DNA of 5,302 bases. Origin: Bryobacterales bacterium. GTDB lineage: Bacteria > Acidobacteriota > Terriglobia > Bryobacterales > Bryobacteraceae. The number at the start of each line of letters is the position of its first letter. The stretch's first letter is position 1. The stretch covers positions 1-5,302 of the forward strand of contig JAUZEU010000793.1 in NCBI GenBank assembly GCA_030838885.1. Reading direction: 5' to 3'. Of the stretch, positions 1 through 4,666 are shown piece by piece. The notes beneath the pieces were generated by a model. It was not told the origin of the DNA and did no database searches. It saw nothing but the letters and a program-made list of their open reading frames with translations. A program made the translations under genes and the position numbers.

Positions 1-1270
1 CAGCTGAACTCAGTCCGCAGAACGACGGGTCCACAGCGACAGGGGGCAAATCGATACCTCCGATGATCACGCGAGCGCTGTTCGTTGTCGCCAAAGCACC
101 CGAGAATGCGTGACCCGCTGGAACATCGGGGAAAGTTGGCCCGAACCCAACCCCGAACAAGGTCACCAGGTCGCCCGCTCGCGCAGCAACAGTAGGATAA
201 CCGAGGGAATTGCCCTTCGGACCAAGCAGGTCATAAGTGCCACCGCCATAAGCCCCCGAACCGTCCGCTCGCAGAATTATGCCCGCCACGTGCTTTGCAT
301 CGAGCAAACTGAAAGAGGGTGCGATACGGGCCAGCGCCACTGTTGAATTGACGATCCCCTGTGGAGTCGTCACTACAACCGGCACCGCACCGTTAGTGGC
401 GTCGTCCGGTACCTGAAGGTTGATCTGGCCGGGGCTGACAAACCACAGGTAGGCAGCTTTGCCGTTGATGGTCACAGTCGTGCCGTTCAGTGAAGTTGGG
501 AAATCGCTGTTCCAGAGGCTTGTTCCCACAGCGAGATTGTCGCCATAGATACTGACCCACGAGCCCGGCTGGATCGTGCTCTTGTTGCTGTAAACGGGAA
601 CAATCCCAGCCGGCGAAATGAAGGGTTTCTTTAGCGGGCTGGTACTGCCGAACTCCATGCCTCTCACGATGGGCAAACCCGCGGCCTGGATGATAAACGA
701 ATTGATTGGTCCCGAAGAGGTAAAGCCTGCGAATGCTCGTGAAGTTCCGAAGTTCTGGAGTAATGGCGCGTTTGGGACGTTGAAGGTTTGGCCGCCTGGA
801 AATCGCACGCTAATCCCCATCGGCGGCCAGAAACTTCCCAGGTCCAATCCGAACGACGTAATGCCGCCGGGCAGGTTGACGGTGATCCCGGAACCGGGCC
901 ATCCACATGGCACGTGAGGCGGGGGGCTTCCCAGATCGCTATCGGGCGATCCAAACATAATGTTCGAAGTCCCAGTGCGAATGTACAGATAGCTGGAATC
1001 AGTCACGTACGGCCCGGCGCGGAACGTCACACCGTTAACAGTGATTCCGAAGGGATACCCTTGATCGATATTTTGAGCATTTCCTCCGAGACCGGCAAAG
1101 CTGATTGAGGTCAAGGCAGCCGAAGAATTCTCCCATGTAGCCCGATCGCTATAGAACCTGATGTCCGTTGCCTGAAAACCAGTAAGAGCCCAGCAGCAAG
1201 CCGAACTGGTTATTGCGAACCGGATGACTGATCGCTCGAACGCCGATGTGAATCTTGGGCCACCATGCAT
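1..1270 (-). CDS. Predicted secreted protein with TIGR03437 (Solibacter) C-terminal domain, partial (3' end outside window)
   Basis: One open frame runs on the minus strand from ATG at 1270-1268 to the left edge, giving 423 residues without a stop. Residues 13-34 (positive ERSVIR, hydrophobic FAITSSACCWALTGF, then FQA) resemble a signal peptide, so export is inferred. Residues 37-200 start with FYSDRATWE and contain SISFAGLGGNAQ, FGSPDSDLGSPPP, SFGLDLGSFWPP and AFAGFTSSGPINSFIIQAAG; this pattern is common in surface proteins of acidobacteria and in PEP-CTERM-type exoproteins. From about residue 216 the sequence matches TIGR03437 as I know it: STIQPGSWVSIYGDNLA, LNGTTVTINGKAAYL, VSPGQINLQVPDDA, VTLFGVGFGPTFPDVPAG. 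Around 30-40 residues should lie beyond the edge. The ATG is the only usual start codon downstream of the in-frame TGA at 1297-1295, and no good ribosome site precedes it, so the exact N-terminus is uncertain. No enzymatic function can be assigned. Confidence 0.88.
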   Translation of the reverse strand, partial: MHGGPRFTSAFERSVIRFAITSSACCWALTGFQATDIRFYSDRATWENSSAALTSISFAGLGGNAQNIDQGYPFGITVNGVTFRAGPYVTDSSYLYIRTGTSNIMFGSPDSDLGSPPPHVPCGWPGSGITVNLPGGITSFGLDLGSFWPPMGISVRFPGGQTFNVPNAPLLQNFGTSRAFAGFTSSGPINSFIIQAAGLPIVRGMEFGSTSPLKKPFISPAGIVPVYSNKSTIQPGSWVSIYGDNLAVGTSLWNSDFPTSLNGTTVTINGKAAYLWFVSPGQINLQVPDDATNGAVPVVVTTPQGIVNSTVALARIAPSFSLLDAKHVAGIILRADGSGAYGGGTYDLLGPKGNSLGYPTVAARAGDLVTLFGVGFGPTFPDVPAGHAFSGALATTNSARVIIGGIDLPPVAVDPSFCGLSSA

Positions 1271-1560
1271 AGTAGGTATGCTCTCATGACGCCATCAAGA
1301 CTCAGTTAATCGCGCCGTTCCATTGCCTTGATCAGAGTCGGGCTGGCCCATTACGATGCGCGGTCTGGCCCACCCTAAGCTGCTGATCTCAGGCAGATCC
1401 TCCATGGAGACTCAGTCCAACTCCTTTCCTAATTACCCGAAAGTCCTTTGTTAGACGTATGAAAGGCGGGCCACCTGGTATGTAAAGCCCTAACCGCTGG
1501 TATGCCATAAAAGCGGGCCAGAAGTTCTGGGAGCAGAATTTGGTGATACATTGTAGATAC
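1271..1560. other. Divergent intergenic region
   Basis: This stretch separates the leftward secreted-protein gene from the rightward TA genes, so it should carry the promoters of both. I see no convincing coding frame or RNA gene. An 8-bp direct repeat CTGGCCCA occurs at 1343-1350 and 1365-1372, and operator-like palindromes lie near the right end (listed separately). On the minus strand TTGATG (1298-1293) is followed after 18 bases by TACTAT (1274-1269), a weak promoter-like pair. Its -10 would overlap the only usable ATG of the leftward gene, so I do not call it. Confidence 0.5.
1518..1530. promoter_or_regulatory. Inverted repeat upstream of the AbrB/MazE-Doc operon
   Basis: CCAGAA-G-TTCTGG is a 6-bp perfect inverted repeat with a one-base centre, 41 bases before the antitoxin start. 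AbrB/MazE-type antitoxins bind palindromes in their own promoters, so this is a plausible operator; binding is inferred. Confidence 0.35.
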
Positions 1561-1564
1561 GGAG
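1545..1564 (+). promoter_or_regulatory. Second small palindrome and ribosome binding site of the antitoxin gene
   Basis: TACA-T-TGTA (1547-1555) is a short palindrome nested between two GATAC copies (1545-1549 and 1556-1560). It is followed at once by GGAG (1561-1564), a Shine-Dalgarno core six bases before the GTG at 1571. The GGAG supports the GTG start; the palindrome is a candidate operator or -10 region. Confidence 0.45.
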
Positions 1565-1570
1565 CAACTT

Positions 1571-1798
1571 GTGATTAAGAAGCTTACGCGCCATGGAAAC
1601 AGTTTGGCGCTCGTGATTGATCGTCCGATACTGGAACTCCTTAACATCGATCCTGAAACGCCGCTTGATGTCAGCACCGATGGCAAACAGCTGATCATCT
1701 CTCCAGTAAAATCTTCAGCGCGGCTGAAGAAATTTGAAGCAGCCCAGGAATGGGCTCATAAACGGTACGGAAAGACATTTAAAAAGCTGGCTGAGTGA
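1571..1798 (+). CDS. AbrB/MazE/SpoVT-type antitoxin
   Basis: This is a 75-residue protein starting at GTG, with GGAG six bases upstream. Residues 2-20 (IKKLTRHGNSLALVIDRP) carry the N-terminal signature of the AbrB/MazE swapped-hairpin DNA-binding domain, K-x-x-x-x-GNS-x-x-x-x-I. LLNIDPETPLDVSTDGKQLII (23-43) continues the same fold. The charged tail from about residue 50 (ARLKKFEAAQEWAHKRYGKT) is probably the segment that wraps the toxin. The expected role is to neutralise the Doc protein encoded six bases downstream and, with it, to repress their shared promoter. The stop TGA and the next start TTG lie in the same reading frame. AbrB-type antitoxins are more often paired with MazF or VapC than with Doc, although hybrid pairs are known. 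Family assignment is strong; the partner is inferred from position. Confidence 0.9.
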   Translation: MIKKLTRHGNSLALVIDRPILELLNIDPETPLDVSTDGKQLIISPVKSSARLKKFEAAQEWAHKRYGKTFKKLAE

Positions 1799-1804
1799 GA
1801 ATCG

Positions 1805-2215
1805 TTGCAGGACGCCACAGAACCGCTGTTTCTCTCTCTGGACGAAGTTCTGGAGACCCACAGGCAACAGATCGAGCGATATGGCGGATCGCCGGGGCTT
1901 CGCGACGCCGCCGGGCTTGAATCGGCTGTTAACACGCCGCAGGCGACATTCGGCGGCGAATTCCTCCACGATTCCATCCCGGCTATGGCCGCGGCATATC
2001 TTTTCCATCTGTGCCAGAACCACGCGTTCATAGACGGGAACAGGCGCGTGGGCGCAAATGCGGCGATCACGTTCCTGCTCATGAACGACCGGGAGCCAAC
2101 TTTCAGCGAGGACGAACTCACAGAGTTGGTGCTTTCGGTCGCCTCGGGCGGATTAAGCAAGTCAGAGTTGACAGAAGCATTTCTGGTGCATTGCAAATTA
2201 TCCGAAGACGCCTGA
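1805..2215 (+). CDS. doc: Doc-family toxin (death-on-curing, Fic fold)
   Basis: This 136-residue protein is close to the usual Doc length of about 125-135. The N-terminal part has the family pattern FLSLDEVLETHRQQIERYGG (9-28) followed by GLRDAAGLESAVNTPQATFGG. The active-site motif HxFx(D/N)(A/G)N(K/R)R is intact as HAFIDGNRR (73-81), followed by VGANAAITFLL. Characterised Doc proteins are kinases that phosphorylate a conserved threonine of elongation factor Tu and stop translation, unlike Fic enzymes, which AMPylate; this one is inferred to act the same way. The start is TTG, the only plausible one after the antitoxin stop at 1796-1798; the purine-rich GAGTGAGA (1793-1800), overlapping the end of the antitoxin gene, can serve as ribosome site. 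A weak start coupled to antitoxin translation would keep toxin below antitoxin. No catalytic residue is missing, so the toxin looks active. Confidence 0.93.
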   Translation: MQDATEPLFLSLDEVLETHRQQIERYGGSPGLRDAAGLESAVNTPQATFGGEFLHDSIPAMAAAYLFHLCQNHAFIDGNRRVGANAAITFLLMNDREPTFSEDELTELVLSVASGGLSKSELTEAFLVHCKLSEDA

Positions 2216-2491
2216 AAGATTGCCAGTATTCAATTTGAGTTTCCGGCGCATTTACCAGGCTCAGCAGTGCCCGACCCAGCGGCACCTTACCGAAGCCGGC
2301 GCAACTGGCTAAACCGGGCCCGCCAGAGGGTCGCGAACTGACAAAGACATGATTTGGAACGATTGTCGTTCATCCGGCCGGATACGGCGGCATCCGCAGG
2401 GATGCGCGTCACGCGATGCTACTGCGGTTCAGCGGCAAACAATGTTGGCACGTTCTCAAATTGGCTGGCAAAGAAACCTTAAAGTGCTTGT
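2216..2491. other. Gap between doc and the hicB remnant, no confident gene
   Basis: These 276 bases hold no gene I can support. One open stretch without a start codon (2353-2569, plus strand) reads TIVVHPAGYGGIRRDARHAM, then LLRFSGKQCWHVLKLAGKET. The spacing of RRDARHAM and GKETLK vaguely recalls the GSH and GxTL regions of HicA-like proteins, but the match is too weak to call and an in-frame TGA sits immediately upstream. Confidence 0.3.
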
Positions 2492-2721
2492 ATGGCTCGA
2501 AAAGCGACCTTCATCATCGAGAAGGACGAACACGGTTATATGCATGGTGCCGGAGCTAACCGGAGCTAAAGGGTTGCCAGTCGCAGGGAGAATCGCTCGA
2601 GGCGGTTATGGCGAACATCAGGGAGACCGTTGAGCTTTACCTCGAAACATTACCAGCACACGAGCGAGAGGTACTTCTGAGTCGCGAGATCCTCACAACC
2701 ACCGTTGAAGTGCATGCCTGA
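2492..2721 (+). pseudogene. hicB: Decayed hicB antitoxin gene (frameshifted)
   Basis: Frame one from ATG 2492 gives MARKATFIIEKDEHGY, the usual HicB start, then hits TAA at 2567-2569. The rest of HicB is in another frame: GCQSQGESLEAVMANIRETV, then ELYLETLPAHEREVLLSREI and LTTTVEVHA, ending at TGA 2719-2721. Between them lies a 10-bp tandem duplication, CCGGAGCTAA at 2550-2559 and 2560-2569. Removing one copy, restoring one base after TAT (2539) and one C near 2550 recovers GYYAWCPELKGCQSQGES, the canonical HicB core, and a 73-residue protein of normal length. As it stands no full antitoxin can be made, only a 25-residue peptide. Known HicB proteins neutralise the mRNA-cleaving toxin HicA. 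Sequencing error is possible but would have to explain a 10-bp duplication as well. Confidence 0.85.
2550..2569 (+). repeat. 10-bp tandem duplication inside hicB remnant
   Basis: CCGGAGCTAA is present twice in direct tandem. The second copy carries the TAA that ends the short upstream frame. Deleting one copy and restoring a C gives the conserved CPELKGC of HicB, so this looks like a replication-slippage scar. Confidence 0.85.
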
Positions 2722-2723
2722 AG

Positions 2724-2771
2724 ATGCCGCGGTTGCCCGAGTCAGATGACGTCCTGCAGTTCCAGGAATAA
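2724..2771 (+). pseudogene. hicA: Possible 5' remnant of hicA
   Basis: An ATG two bases after the hicB stop opens a 15-codon frame, MPRLPESDDVLQFQE, closed by TAA. Many HicA toxins partnered with this type of HicB start MPRLPR-x-(T/S)-x-x-(D/E)VL, and the position is right for a hicBA operon. The downstream GSH and GTL segments of HicA were not found in any plus-strand frame before the VapB promoter region, so the toxin seems lost. The match is short and tentative. Confidence 0.4.
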
Positions 2772-2881
2772 CGGAAATCTGCTGTCGCAGTCGATTGCGC
2801 TGCCCGGGGGGAACGAATTCCAGAGCAAGAGAATCAGCCTGGGTCCATTTCAACCGCAGCACAACTCCACCAGCACACCGC
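2772..2881. other. Gap between hicBA remnant and vapB
   Basis: These 110 bases have no supported gene. A minus-strand frame through them is open but starts inside vapBC and resembles no family I recognise. They are probably decayed hicA sequence plus the upstream part of the vapB promoter. Confidence 0.3.
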
Positions 2882-2898
2882 GATGTACAATATACATC
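2882..2898. promoter_or_regulatory. VapB operator palindrome overlapping a -10-like box
   Basis: GATGTA-CAATA-TACATC is a perfect 6-bp inverted repeat with a five-base centre, ending directly at the vapB ATG (2899). It contains TACAAT (2886-2891), close to a sigma-70 -10 box, which would place the transcript start at or within a few bases of the ATG. VapB ribbon-helix-helix dimers bind such AT-rich palindromes together with VapC, so autorepression is likely. No Shine-Dalgarno sequence precedes the ATG and no clear -35 box is seen. Confidence 0.6.
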
Positions 2899-3156
2899 AT
2901 GCGGCGGACCCAGTTGTACCTTGACGACAATCTCTGGAACGCTCTTCACACCCGTGCGCGGAGTCAAAAAACTACTATCTCGGAACTCGTGCGGGAGGCG
3001 GTTCGTGAGCGTTACCTGGGCAAACGGGACGAGCAGATCAAAGCGATGCAGGAATTTGTCGGGATTCGCAAGGAACGCTCCGGCTCTGTTGACGCAGTGG
3101 AATACGTTCGGGGGTTGCGCCGGGGCGACCGCCTCGACCGACTCCACAAACAATGA
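2899..3156 (+). CDS. vapB: VapB-like ribbon-helix-helix antitoxin
   Basis: This 85-residue protein begins with a ribbon-helix-helix domain (CopG/RHH type): strand RRTQLYLDD (2-10), helix NLWNALHTRARSQK, turn TTIS, helix ELVREAVRERYL (29-40). The rest (41-85) is charged; SVDAVEYVRGLRRGDRLDRL (63-82) is the likely VapC-binding tail. The frame is open further upstream to 2746, but the ATG at 2899 fits the domain boundary and directly follows the operator palindrome, so I choose it. The absence of a Shine-Dalgarno sequence suggests leaderless translation. It should neutralise the PIN toxin encoded next and repress the operon. The stop codon overlaps the start of vapC by four bases (ATGA). Confidence 0.9.
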   Translation: MRRTQLYLDDNLWNALHTRARSQKTTISELVREAVRERYLGKRDEQIKAMQEFVGIRKERSGSVDAVEYVRGLRRGDRLDRLHKQ

Positions 3157-3530
3157 CTGTACTGGTGGATTCCGACATTCTGATCGAGGTTTCCCGCGGC
3201 AGAAATGCGGACATTGTTTCCAGATGGACAGATCTGGCTCATTCCGAGGCTGCAGTTCTGTATTCGCCCGTCAGCGTCGCGGAACTGTGGGCCGGCGCCC
3301 GGCCAAACGAGCACGAGGCTCTGAACAACCTTTTTCAGGCATTGACAGCTACCCCGATCGACAGAGAAACGGGACGTCAGGCGGGTATCTACCTGCACCG
3401 GTACCGGCGCAGCCATGGAGTCGAGATCGCGGATGCGTTGATTGCGGCCAGCGCGGTGGCGCATGGTGCAGAGTTGTGGACGCGGAACCGGAAGCATTAC
3501 CCGATGAAGGAAGTCACGTTTTTCGATTGA
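3153..3530 (+). CDS. vapC: VapC-like PIN-domain ribonuclease toxin
   Basis: This 125-residue protein has the length and motif order of VapC. VLVDSDILIE (3-12) gives the first acidic residue D6 (with D8), SVAELWAGA (41-49) gives E44, and IADALIAASA (92-101) gives D94. ELWTRNRKHYP (107-117) has N112 at the fourth metal-site position, an accepted variant in many VapCs. These residues bind Mg2+ or Mn2+ for RNA cleavage; characterised VapCs cut initiator tRNA, other tRNAs or the 23S sarcin-ricin loop, and the target here cannot be predicted. The start overlaps the vapB stop as ATGA, so translation is coupled to the antitoxin. The active site appears complete. No clear terminator follows; a small ACTCC-ACC-GGAGT hairpin at 3553-3565 lacks a T-run. 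Confidence 0.93.
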   Translation: MTVLVDSDILIEVSRGRNADIVSRWTDLAHSEAAVLYSPVSVAELWAGARPNEHEALNNLFQALTATPIDRETGRQAGIYLHRYRRSHGVEIADALIAASAVAHGAELWTRNRKHYPMKEVTFFD

Positions 3531-3692
3531 GGCGGCAGATCGGGAGCGGACAACTCCACCGGAGTACTACAGGGGAGTGGCTGGCGGCGGCATTGAGGAA
3601 TGGAACGGGAGCAGGCGTTAGGGTGCGTACCGGGCGCATATGGCGGAAGAGAATGACTCCGGTACGGGATGAGACTGTTACGATGAACTGGC

Positions 3693-4052
3693 ATGGAATT
3701 GGCCATTCGCATCCAGATAAAGGAACTGCCGGAGGGAGTTTTTCCGGCAAGTTCGGATGAACTGTCCGGCCTGGTTGCGCAGGGGCGAAGCCTGGCGGAA
3801 ACGCTGGAGATCGCACGCGACGTTGAACGGTCCGCCCCGCGGGTTTTCGATACAGGGAGATTGTTCGCAGACTTTAGGGTGCACGGGTTTGAATTTGGTC
3901 GCCAGGCGGCTGGCAGCCACGAAATCTGGTTTGATCCGACGACCAACCGATACACGACGGTTCCCAGTCATTCCGGCGCTATGCCCGAAGGCACACTTCG
4001 AGCAATTTTGAAGCAGGCGGGTATTGACCCCGACAGCTTCCTGCAGTTCTGA
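3693..4052 (+). CDS. hicBA: HicB-HicA fusion: truncated HicB antitoxin domain joined to HicA toxin domain
   Basis: This 119-residue ORF combines two proteins normally encoded separately. Residues 1-44 (IRIQIKELPEGVFPASS, ELSGLVAQGRSLAETLEIARDV) are the N-terminal half of a short HicB; in the family another 25-30 residues follow. From P49 the chain reads as HicA: PRVFDTGRLFADFRVHGFEF, then GSHEIWFDPTTNRYTTVPSHS (74-94), where H76 matches the catalytic histidine, then PEGTLRAILKQAGIDPDSFL (98-117). The missing antitoxin C-terminus and toxin start codon suggest an in-frame deletion across the hicB/hicA junction, close to codons 44-49. The HicA part has small apparent insertions (FD at 52-53, an extra A near 72-73). 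ATG 3693 has only weak Shine-Dalgarno support. Internal TTG (residue 57) or GTG (63) could start a bare but shortened toxin. HicA cleaves mRNA; whether this fusion is active, self-inhibited or dying is unknown. Confidence 0.8.
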   Translation: MELAIRIQIKELPEGVFPASSDELSGLVAQGRSLAETLEIARDVERSAPRVFDTGRLFADFRVHGFEFGRQAAGSHEIWFDPTTNRYTTVPSHSGAMPEGTLRAILKQAGIDPDSFLQF

Positions 4053-4064
4053 AGGTGAGCGAAA

Positions 4065-4105
4065 CTCATCTTTCTCCCTCATCTTTCTCCCTCATCTTTC
4101 CCCCC
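4065..4105 (+). repeat. Three tandem 13-bp repeats, G-free pyrimidine tract
   Basis: CTCATCTTTCTCC occurs at 4065-4077 and 4078-4090 exactly, and at 4091-4103 with one mismatch (CTCATCTTTCCCC), followed by two more C. Positions 4062-4105 contain no G on the plus strand. The tract begins 13 bases after the HicBA stop. C-rich, G-poor RNA is typical of Rho loading sites, so a Rho-dependent terminator is possible; there is no hairpin with a T-run. Confidence 0.85.
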
Positions 4106-4228
4106 GTATTCAAGATCAACAGCGGCGAACGACGCGGGCCATTTGGGGCGAGTGGATTCGACTCGTTTAACAGGCGTTTTAACGCGCGGTTGAACATCGG
4201 AATCATACCCTGCGTGCTCTGAAGGTCT

Positions 4229-4426
4229 ATGGTTTTGCGGTTCCAGAGTCTGTTGGAACCTGGGATTCCCGCCCTCAAAATGCGATCGCGGACACCGCTC
4301 CTGCCCGGAACTCCTGGCGTGGCGATACACCGGGCAGGTGTAAAGAAATCGCTATGGCTTGTAATTGAAAAAATTGCAGAGGAACTCAAGGCAACGGGAG
4401 TGATCCTGGACGAAGGGAGCATGTAG
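4229..4426 (+). CDS. Doubtful small ORF, hypothetical
   Basis: The ORF encodes 65 residues. The C-terminal part, KKSLWLVIEKIAEELKATGV (residues 40-59), would form an amphipathic helix and looks more protein-like than the proline-rich start. The ATG has AAGGT ten bases upstream, a weak ribosome site. I recognise no family. An inverted repeat lies inside it, a minus-strand frame overlaps it completely, and it may be the tail of a broken gene rather than an intact one. Confidence 0.2.
   Translation: MVLRFQSLLEPGIPALKMRSRTPLLPGTPGVAIHRAGVKKSLWLVIEKIAEELKATGVILDEGSM
4239..4260. repeat. Perfect 7-bp inverted repeat with 8-base loop
   Basis: GGTTCCA (4239-4245) and TGGAACC (4254-4260) are exact complements around GAGTCTGT. 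GGGATTCCC, a second small palindrome, follows at 4262-4270. There is no T-run, so an intrinsic terminator is unlikely; a protein site or part of a repeat element is possible. Confidence 0.5.
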
Positions 4427-4445
4427 TGATCTGTTGGAGACACAG

Positions 4446-4457
4446 GTGCAGTTGCAC
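4446..4457. repeat. Short inverted repeat GTGCA-GT-TGCAC
   Basis: A perfect 5-bp inverted repeat with a two-base centre lies about 210 bases before the dehydrogenase start. It could be a regulator site, but nothing else supports this. Confidence 0.35.
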
Positions 4458-4483
4458 GTCAGAAGTAATTCGTCACCGGGAAG

Positions 4484-4503
4484 ACGCGGCCGGGGGTCCG
4501 CGT
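4484..4503. repeat. GC-rich inverted repeat (hairpin)
   Basis: ACGCGG (4484-4489) and CCGCGT (4498-4503) pair perfectly around an 8-base loop. No T-run follows on the plus strand (GTCCCAAAG), and only a short CTTC-type stretch on the other, so it is a weak terminator candidate at best. Confidence 0.4.
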
Positions 4504-4617
4504 GTCCCAAAGCCAATTACGATCCGAATGTCTTACTGCATTTGCACTGCGTCCAGTATTGGAACTTCCCTATCTACGCATAGACTCACACGCCCGCCTC
4601 CATGAGCGGAACCGGCG

Positions 4618-4623
4618 TAGAAT
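4618..4623 (+). promoter_or_regulatory. Possible -10 box for the aldehyde dehydrogenase gene
   Basis: TAGAAT differs from TATAAT by one base and sits 43 bases before the ATG at 4667. No convincing -35 box is found 16-18 bases upstream. If used, transcription would start near 4630, which would exclude the alternative in-frame ATG at 4625. Confidence 0.3.
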
Positions 4624-4666
4624 CATGGTCTTCGTGTTCCGGAATTCGAGGTGCATCCGGCTAGTC

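Larger units (their letters stand above)
4106..4666. other. Long region without a confident gene
   Basis: Both strands have short open frames here, but none matches a family I know. A 125-residue minus-strand frame (4066-4443) runs through the 13-bp repeats and is opposed by a plus-strand frame (4229-4426). The region holds inverted repeats at 4239-4260, 4446-4457 and 4484-4503 and a -10-like box before the dehydrogenase gene. It may contain the worn remains of an older gene or a genomic repeat. Confidence 0.4.

Noticed and set aside
618..1108. Plus- and minus-strand open frames within the left gene (618-917, 664-954, 788-1108)
   Set aside because: All overlap the 423-residue minus-strand frame that matches TIGR03437 and a continuous exoprotein domain.
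1756..2196. 146-residue minus-strand open frame
   Set aside because: It lies opposite doc, which has an intact HxFxDGNRR motif; this is the mirror of a GC-rich gene.
2349..2633. 94-residue open frame as an intact gene
   Set aside because: It only crosses the frameshifted hicB, sharing its frame for a short stretch (PELTGAK); the true HicB sequence continues in another frame.
2746..2898. Longer version of vapB starting at ATG 2746
   Set aside because: The added 51 residues do not resemble an antitoxin and would place the operator palindrome inside the coding region; the RHH domain begins at the ATG 2899.
2650..3497. Minus-strand open frames opposite vapBC (2650-3153 and 3012-3497)
   Set aside because: Both are antisense to well-supported genes and show no recognisable domain.
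3553..3565. Intrinsic terminator after vapC
   Set aside because: ACTCC-ACC-GGAGT gives only a 5-bp stem and no T-run follows.
2795..3760. 321-residue plus-strand open frame, the longest complete one in the window
   Set aside because: It runs in another frame across vapB and vapC, whose own frames carry clear RHH and PIN motifs. Its product is low-complexity, rich in Arg, Gly and Ser, and fits no family.
3497..4082. Minus-strand open frames opposite the HicBA ORF (3497-3955, 3514-3816, 3678-4082)
   Set aside because: The plus-strand frame has clear HicB and HicA motifs; the minus products have none.
4065..4105. CRISPR-like array
   Set aside because: The repeats are 13 bp, directly abutting, with no spacers; this is a simple tandem repeat.
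4427..4666. tRNA or small RNA gene before the aldehyde dehydrogenase
   Set aside because: No cloverleaf or T-loop consensus was found; only short unrelated hairpins are present.
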